A DNA stretch of 64,000 bases from assembly GCF_002156705.1 (NCBI RefSeq), contig NZ_CP019893.1:1302001-1366000 (forward strand), given 5' to 3'. Positions within the stretch are counted from its first letter, which is position 1; each line of letters begins with the position of its first letter. This document shows, piece by piece, positions 59,453 through 64,000 of this stretch. Under the pieces are notes generated by a model that saw nothing but the letters and a program-made list of their open reading frames with translations, did no database searches and was not told the origin of the DNA. Origin of the DNA: Natrarchaeobaculum aegyptiacum. GTDB lineage: Archaea; Halobacteriota; Halobacteria; Halobacteriales; Natrialbaceae. The position numbers and the translations under genes are program-made.

Positions 59453-61429
59453 GTGAGCACGCGAACGAGTGCGCTCGACGCAGTCGTCTACGGCGTCGAC
59501 GTCCAGAGCGGTGACGTTCGCGGTGACGCCCCCTCCTACGCGCTGGTCAGGTACGACGGCGAAGGCGTCACCCGCGACGTCGTCTCCCATCGGAAACTCA
59601 GACGCCTGATCGACGACGAGGAGCCGGCGATCGTCGCGACTGACAACATGTACGAGCTGGCCGCCGACAAAGACCAGCTCGTTCACTTCCTCGGCACCTT
59701 ACCGAGCGGGACGAAACTCGTCCAGGTGACCGGTGCCGAACAACCCGAACCCCTCTCCCGGGTCGCGAAACGCCACGGCATCCCCTACGGCAAGGAACCG
59801 ATGAAGGAAGCCGAGGCCGCGGCCCGACTGGCCGCCCACAACGTGGGCCACGAGGTTTCGGCCTTCACAGACACCACGACCGTCAAGGTCTCGAGAGGTC
59901 GCTCGACGGGCAGCGGCGGCTGGAGCGAGGATCGCTTCACCCGCCGCATCCACGGCTCGGTCAAGAAACGCGCCCGCGAGGTCGAGTCCGAACTCGAGAC
60001 GGCGAACCTCGAGTACGACGTCGATATCCGGGAGGCCTACGGCGGCTACGCCAACGCCGTCTTCACCGTCGAGGCCCGGCCGGAGGACATCCCCGTCTCG
60101 CGGAATCGATCGGGCGACGTTCGCGTCGAGATCGAACGCGAACGACGCGACGGCATCGAGTTCCGCCCGCTGGCGAAACGCCACGACCACGTCGTCGTCG
60201 GCATCGACCCCGGGACGACGACCGCCGTCGCCATCGTCAGCCTCGAGGGTGAGGTGTTAGACGTCTGGAGTTCGCGGCTGAGCGACACCGCCGACGTGAT
60301 CGAGTGGATCGTCGAGCGCGGGCGACCGATCGTCGTCGCGGCAGACGTGACGCCGATGCCCGAAACGGTCGAGAAATTCCGCCGGAGCTTCGACGCTGCC
60401 GGCTGGACGCCCGCCCGAGACCTGCCGATCGACGAAAAGCAACATCGCACGCGCGACCATCCCTACGACGACGACCACCAGCGCGATGCGATGGCCGCCG
60501 CGCTGTACGCCGTCGACGCCCACGAAGACCAGTTCGACCGGATCGCCGCCAAGCTCCCCCCGGGGGTCGACCGTGGCGAGGTCACCGCCCGCGTCGTCGC
60601 CGGCGGGGAGAGCGTCGAAGCCGTCCTCACCGACCTCGAGGACGACGACGGCACCGACGAGGAGGAGACCGAACACGAGCCCCGGGAACTCACGGCCGAG
60701 GAACGCCGCATCAAGGACCTCGAGCGGCAGGTCGAGCGGCTCCAGTCACACGTCGAGACGCTGAACGAGCGCCTCGAAGAGCGGGACGGCCGGATCGCCG
60801 ACCTCGAGTCGGAACTCGAATCGGCCCGCCGGCAAGAGCGCAAAGAGGTGCGCCGGGACCGGGAAGTGACCCGGTATCGGCGCAAGGCCGAACGCCTCGA
60901 GTACGAACGCGACGAGGCTCGCAAGGAGGTCGAGGCCCTCGAGAAAAAGGTCGAGCGCATGAAGGCCCTCTGGAAGCTCGATCACTCGAACTTCAGCGAC
61001 GTGTCGGCGAAGAAAGAGGGGCTCGTCCCGGTGAAGGTAATCGAGAAGTTCACCAAGGGGGCGATCCGCGAGGCCGACGAGCAGTACGGCATCGCCGCCG
61101 GCGACGTGGTCTATCTGCGGGACGCGAGCGGGGCCGGCCGGTCGACGGCCGAACTGCTGGCGGGCTTCGAACCCCGAGTCGTCCTCAAGGACGGCGGCCT
61201 CTCGGAGATCGCCGACGAGATCCTCTTCGACGAGGAGATTCCCGTCGGGCCGGCCGACGACGTCGCGATGCAGGAAGTCGACGAACTCGCAGTCGCCCGC
61301 GAGGACGACGTCGAGGCCGTCATCGACGACTGGCACGAGCGCGCCCAGAAACGGAAACTCGACCGCAAGGCCGCGATGGTCGACCAGCTCATCAGCGAAC
61401 ACCGAGCGGGGAACAACGAAGTAACCTGA
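59453..61429 (+). CDS. DUF460 (COG2433) RNase-H-fold protein
   Basis: A ~658-residue conserved archaeal protein. An N-terminal DUF460 region (about 1-145) is followed by an RNase H/RuvC-like domain (VVVGIDPGTTTAVAIV, about 245-260; VVAADVTPMP; a late HPYDDDHQRDAMAAAL acidic segment), which retains a nuclease-like acidic pattern. A long acidic linker (about 400-435) and a coiled coil (about 430-540, RIKDLERQVERLQSHVETLN) precede a C-terminal alpha/beta domain. Function is undescribed to my knowledge; nucleic-acid metabolism is inferred from the fold. The GTG at 59453 is chosen from the TATA position. Repeat copy C begins 12 nt after the stop. Confidence 0.88.
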   Translation: MSTRTSALDAVVYGVDVQSGDVRGDAPSYALVRYDGEGVTRDVVSHRKLRRLIDDEEPAIVATDNMYELAADKDQLVHFLGTLPSGTKLVQVTGAEQPEPLSRVAKRHGIPYGKEPMKEAEAAARLAAHNVGHEVSAFTDTTTVKVSRGRSTGSGGWSEDRFTRRIHGSVKKRAREVESELETANLEYDVDIREAYGGYANAVFTVEARPEDIPVSRNRSGDVRVEIERERRDGIEFRPLAKRHDHVVVGIDPGTTTAVAIVSLEGEVLDVWSSRLSDTADVIEWIVERGRPIVVAADVTPMPETVEKFRRSFDAAGWTPARDLPIDEKQHRTRDHPYDDDHQRDAMAAALYAVDAHEDQFDRIAAKLPPGVDRGEVTARVVAGGESVEAVLTDLEDDDGTDEEETEHEPRELTAEERRIKDLERQVERLQSHVETLNERLEERDGRIADLESELESARRQERKEVRRDREVTRYRRKAERLEYERDEARKEVEALEKKVERMKALWKLDHSNFSDVSAKKEGLVPVKVIEKFTKGAIREADEQYGIAAGDVVYLRDASGAGRSTAELLAGFEPRVVLKDGGLSEIADEILFDEEIPVGPADDVAMQEVDELAVAREDDVEAVIDDWHERAQKRKLDRKAAMVDQLISEHRAGNNEVT

Positions 61430-61441
61430 CGCCCCTCTGCT

Positions 61442-61527
61442 CTACAGTAACACCTGCAACTATTTACACACTGATCGCCGATCCGTCTGGCGATCAGGTG
61501 TGCACTGACGTGCAGTGGCTACTATAG
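61442..61527. repeat. Structured intergenic repeat, copy C
   Basis: The 64-nt core (61453-61516) has outer stem CCTGCA/TGCAGT (five pairs and one mismatch), 8-nt spacers and inner stem CACACTGATCGCC (61467-61479) / GGCGATCAGGTGTG (61489-61502), identical to copy A. Beyond it CTACAGTA (61442-61449) and TACTATAG (61520-61527) pair at 7 of 8 positions, extending the hairpin. It sits between the DUF460 stop and the next minus-strand genes. Confidence 0.8.
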
Positions 61528-61679
61528 CTACTCGGGCGACTCGAGCGGTGAGAGTACCTGCGGGACCGCCTCGACCGACACCTCCTCGGAGAGTTCCGCC
61601 GGCTCACCGACCGGGCCGTCGACGAACAGGGCGTGGAGGATGAACGCGATCGCGACGAGCCCGACGCTCGAGTCGGCCG

Positions 61680-61859
61680 TCAGAACATCCCGAACTGTCG
61701 GAGCATGCCGGTGACCAGCGACTTCACGACGAGGCCGAGTCCGGCGAGAACGAGGGCGATTCCGCCGGCGATGAGGAGGTTCTGAGAGGCGATCAGGACG
61801 ATTCCCGCGAGGAGAACGACGATACCGGCGATCCCGAGGGGACCGAGTTGTTTTAGCAT
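61680..61859 (-). CDS. Small two-TM haloarchaeal membrane protein
   Basis: A 59-residue protein beginning MLKQLGPLGIAGIVVLLAGI. Two hydrophobic helices (about residues 7-25 and 28-47) are separated by a short turn and followed by KSLVTGMLRQFGMF. The length and glycine/leucine-rich pattern resemble the small haloarchaeal DUF7470-type proteins; that link is from memory. No function is known. Its promoter faces aIF-1A's, 121 nt away. A minus-strand open frame downstream (61528-61690) overlaps its stop but has no good start codon. Confidence 0.75.
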   Translation of the reverse strand: MLKQLGPLGIAGIVVLLAGIVLIASQNLLIAGGIALVLAGLGLVVKSLVTGMLRQFGMF

Positions 61860-61980
61860 ATCCGGGATGACGTGGCGAGTGAAATAAACGTCGTGATTCG
61901 CCCTCGCGGGGAGACGGTGGCTGTGGTCGGAGTCGACCGATCGATAAAGGGTTAAACCCCTCGCTGGCCAATCCTCGCGT

Positions 61981-62271
61981 ATGAGCGACGACGGTAACGG
62001 CGGTCGCAAGAACCTCCGGATGCCGGACGAAGACGAGGTCTTCGCGACCGTCACGGACATGCTCGGGGCGAATCGGGTGAAAGTACGCTGTGCCGACGGG
62101 AAAGAACGCACCGCGCGCATTCCCGGCAAGATGCAAAAGCGCATCTGGATCCGCGAAGACGACGTCGTGCTCGTCTCCCCGTGGGACTGGCAAGACGAGA
62201 AGGCCGACATCACCTGGCGCTACGAGAAGAGCGACGCCGACCAGCTCCGGGACGAAGGCCACATCCGCTGA
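61981..62271 (+). CDS. Translation initiation factor aIF-1A
   Basis: An archaeal eIF1A homologue, 96 residues, that stabilises initiator tRNA and scanning/start-codon selection on the 30S subunit. An OB-fold core (about residues 17-80) includes [22 protein letters not shown] and [20 protein letters not shown], and W-rich [18 protein letters not shown] follows. The acidic N- and C-termini ([21 protein letters not shown]) are normal for haloarchaeal members. It is a well-isolated leaderless-type gene with an ATG at 61981. Confidence 0.96.
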   Translation: MSDDGNGGRKNLRMPDEDEVFATVTDMLGANRVKVRCADGKERTARIPGKMQKRIWIREDDVVLVSPWDWQDEKADITWRYEKSDADQLRDEGHIR

Positions 62272-62296
62272 TACGGACCCCTGGACCGATTCTGTA

Positions 62297-62851
62297 CTAC
62301 AGATCGAACTCACGAGCGAGTGAGCCGAGCAACCGACTCCCGGGAGACTGGAGGAAAAACTCGGCGTCACGTTTCGACTCGAGAACGTGTTTCCGGATAG
62401 CCCCGTCTTCGTCCGCGGCGAGTGACTCGAGTTCGGTTGCGAACGCGGCGATCGATTCGTCGTCCTCGAGGGAATCGTAACACCGATAGACGTCTTTCAG
62501 CCCCCGGGTTGCCGACTGTCGAACGCGACCATCCGCGTCCAGAATCGCCTCGAGAAAGAAGCCACCGGCCGTATCGGCACGCCGTTCGACCGCCTCGCGC
62601 TCGAGTCGACCGTCGTCGATCAGGAAGGCCGCCGAGAGACCGGGACACAGCTGGTCGGCCGCCCGAACGACCGACTGGCGCACGTAGCCGTCGTCGCTAT
62701 GGTCGTAGATCGCAGCGAGGTCCGACACCGTTTCGTCGAGCAGTGCTCCCCGCTCGGCCGGCTCGAGGTTGCCGACCCGGTCGATGGCGTCGTTCACCCG
62801 GTCGGCGTCGCTCGAGCGAACGGCCTCGAGGAGGTCGTCTGTGCCGTCCAT
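62297..62851 (-). CDS. HEAT-like repeat protein, unknown function
   Basis: A 184-residue, wholly helical, acidic protein. Repeated helix pairs can be seen, e.g. VRSSDADRVNDAIDRVGNLE, DETVSDLAAIYDHSDDGYVRQ, SVVRAADQLCPGLSAAFLID, LEAILDADGRVRQSATRGLK and DESIAAFATELESLAADEDGA. These resemble HEAT/ARM-type protein-binding repeats (DGYVRQSV and DGRVRQSA recur). No catalytic motif or TM is present. It is convergent with aIF-1A; stops are 25 nt apart. The ATG at 62851 (MDGTDDLLEAVRSS) is used. A scaffold or regulator role is only a guess. Confidence 0.7.
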   Translation of the reverse strand: MDGTDDLLEAVRSSDADRVNDAIDRVGNLEPAERGALLDETVSDLAAIYDHSDDGYVRQSVVRAADQLCPGLSAAFLIDDGRLEREAVERRADTAGGFFLEAILDADGRVRQSATRGLKDVYRCYDSLEDDESIAAFATELESLAADEDGAIRKHVLESKRDAEFFLQSPGSRLLGSLAREFDL

Positions 62852-63062
62852 ACTCGTCGTTCGACATCGACCTACTCAAACGTGTGGTGAGTGCCCAACT
62901 GTCGACAGATCGTCGAACGCAATCGTCCGGACAGGAAGCGTCGTACCCGCAGTAACTGTCTGCTGATGGGGCGTCGAGAACGATGCGTTACCAGTCGGAT
63001 TTCGCTATTCGATCCGGACCTCCCGGCGGAAGTGATTTTTGTGCGATCCTCCGACAGGTACC

Positions 63063-63791
63063 ATGGTCGTTCCACTCGAGATGGGCTGGCGTCACCTCCT
63101 GTTCGAGAACTGGCCGGTCGACCCGGCCGTGATGAATGCGCACCTGCCCGAGGGCCTCGAGCCCGACGTCTACGACGGCTCGGCGTGGCTCTCGGTGGTC
63201 CCCTTTACCAACGTCGCCGTCAGGCCCCGCGGGCTTCCCGCGTCACTCGGCGTGGAGTTGCCCGAACTGAACCTCAGGACCTACGTCTCCCGCGACGGCG
63301 TCCCCAGCGTCTACTTCTTCAGCCTCGACGCACAGGGTCTCGCGAGCGTGCTCGGCGCGCGCGTCTTCCACCACCTCCCGTACTACTACGCCCGGATCAC
63401 CCTCGAGGTAGCCGACGGCCGAATCCAGTTCAGCAGTCGCCGACGACACCCCGGCGCGCGACCGGTACACTTCGAGGGGACCTACTGGCCGACGGGCGAG
63501 CCGTTCGCGGCACCCGAGGACCCGTTCGCCGCGTTCCTCGTCGAGCGGTACCGATTCTATACCGAAGCCCAGGACGGGTCGATCCGGTACACGGACGTCG
63601 CCCACCACCCCTGGACGCTCTACCCGGCCACCGCCGACGTCGAAACGAACACGCTGTTCGCCGCCCACGGGTTCCCCGAGCCGGACGCCGATCCGGTGTA
63701 CTACTATAGCCCGGGTCTCGACGTGGTCGCCTCGCGAAGCAGTCGGTCGGAGCCGTCCGGCGCGTCCGCTCCAGCGGACGAATCGACGTGA
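63063..63791 (+). CDS. DUF2071 (YqjF-like) family protein
   Basis: A ~242-residue soluble protein. It begins MVVPLEMGWRHLLFENWPVD and has the DUF2071 pattern WxxLLFxxWPV, LPEGLEPDVYDGSAWLSVVPF, LPELNLRTYV and HHPWTLYPA. The family is related to acetoacetate-decarboxylase-like folds, but the function is undefined. The ATG at 63063 begins this pattern, with upstream codons being irrelevant. The C-terminal ~20 residues are Ser/Ala-rich and disordered. It is convergent with the last, partial gene, with 43 nt between their stops. Confidence 0.85.
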   Translation: MVVPLEMGWRHLLFENWPVDPAVMNAHLPEGLEPDVYDGSAWLSVVPFTNVAVRPRGLPASLGVELPELNLRTYVSRDGVPSVYFFSLDAQGLASVLGARVFHHLPYYYARITLEVADGRIQFSSRRRHPGARPVHFEGTYWPTGEPFAAPEDPFAAFLVERYRFYTEAQDGSIRYTDVAHHPWTLYPATADVETNTLFAAHGFPEPDADPVYYYSPGLDVVASRSSRSEPSGASAPADEST

Positions 63792-63834
63792 CGGTGAACT
63801 CGAGGGATCGAATCCGGCGTCGAAAAAGCGGAAT

Positions 63835-64000
63835 TCAGGCGCGGCGCGGTTCGCCCGCCGGCGCGCCAGCCTCGAGCTTGCGGCCGGTGTAGGCGACGGT
63901 GACCATCGAGACGCCGGTCACGAGGATACCGACGCCCACGAGGAGGCCGAGCGCCCAGGTCGCGTTGGTCGGGAAGCCAGCCCAGATGAGGCCGGCGAGG
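63835..64000 (-). CDS. HdeD/DUF308-like membrane protein, 5' end outside window
   Basis: The C-terminal ~54 codons of a gene entering from the right edge, stop TGA at 63835-63837. The visible protein reads LAGLIWAGFPTNATWALGLL, then LVGVGILVTGVSMVTVAYTG and a polar tail ending GAPAGEPRRA. The W-A-x-F/W-P-x-x-A-x-W-x-LGL-x-x-G pattern is typical of the HdeD/DUF308 family of small six-TM proteins, often acid- or stress-related in bacteria. Only the final one to two helices are present, so the assignment is tentative. Confidence 0.6.
   Translation of the reverse strand, partial: LAGLIWAGFPTNATWALGLLVGVGILVTGVSMVTVAYTGRKLEAGAPAGEPRRA

Noticed and set aside
61528-61690. Minus-strand open frame of ~53 codons with one hydrophobic helix (ending LSPLESPE)
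   Set aside because: Looks halophile-like but has no ATG, GTG or TTG start and overlaps the stop of the 59-residue gene; kept only as a possibility.
1-64000. tRNA, rRNA, CRISPR arrays and a replication origin
   Set aside because: No cloverleaf with a T-loop-like sequence, no regularly spaced repeats, and no Orc1/Cdc6 gene with origin repeats were recognised by eye; a tRNAscan/Infernal run would be decisive.

Overview
The window is a typical haloarchaeal (class Halobacteria) chromosome segment. It has high GC with strong GC3, acidic proteins, and TATA boxes about 25-30 nt upstream of leaderless starts. Markers include an archaeal TBP, aIF-1A, a Bat-type HTH regulator, the haloarchaeal isocitrate lyase/malate synthase pair, Tat lipoproteins and several haloarchaea-only small proteins. 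The gene set is compatible with the order Natrialbales, but I cannot place it more precisely. Nearly all the DNA is coding. I see no rRNA, tRNA, CRISPR array, intact insertion sequence or origin.

Layout. 1-11.9 kb: a partial unknown gene, metG, a sodium symporter, a structured repeat beside a tnpB/IS200-IS605 relic, two small membrane proteins, mfnA, and a divergent TetR / S-layer-like / RND exporter locus with a palindromic candidate operator. 12-25 kb: a cupin, the glyoxylate genes aceA-aceB, ppsA (gluconeogenesis), a fused DUF6159-like/ABC-2 permease, a PhzF-like epimerase, a TlpA-like lipoprotein, a soluble chemotaxis transducer with a C-terminal PAS domain, and thiC. 25-36.6 kb: a phosphoribosyltransferase, a P1B-like ATPase with a degenerate metal site, a MATE exporter, two small membrane proteins, and a likely coiled-coil/smc/scpA condensin operon.

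36.8-45.7 kb is the most interesting region. A complete Liv-type ABC importer (livJHMGF) is followed by a Bat-family regulator, a 3-hydroxybutyrate dehydrogenase that keeps its substrate-binding residues, and an AMP-forming acyl-CoA synthetase with an acetoacetyl-CoA-synthetase-like pocket motif. Together they read as an uptake and catabolism cassette for D-3-hydroxybutyrate or a close relative. The acetyl-CoA produced could pass through AceA/AceB and PpsA encoded 22-30 kb away. 45.8-64 kb is mostly housekeeping: upp, a DUF2339 membrane protein, an ion channel with an altered filter, tbp, a Usp protein, PAP2, trmG10, an RFC-like clamp-loader subunit, a DUF7282 surface protein, RNase Z, a 7TM histidine kinase, a DUF460 RNase-H-fold protein, aIF-1A, a DUF2071 protein and a truncated HdeD-like gene.

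Three kinds of non-genic structure stand out. (1) A 64-nt element with fixed geometry (outer stem, symmetric 8x8 internal loop, inner stem with a bulged G) occurs three times, at 4375, 52419 and 61453. (2) Palindromic DNA sits in frame inside metG and, as a 60-bp tandem, inside scpA, recalling bacterial palindromic elements that insert into genes. (3) The upstream regions of aceA and thiC share a near-identical, CTAG-containing motif.
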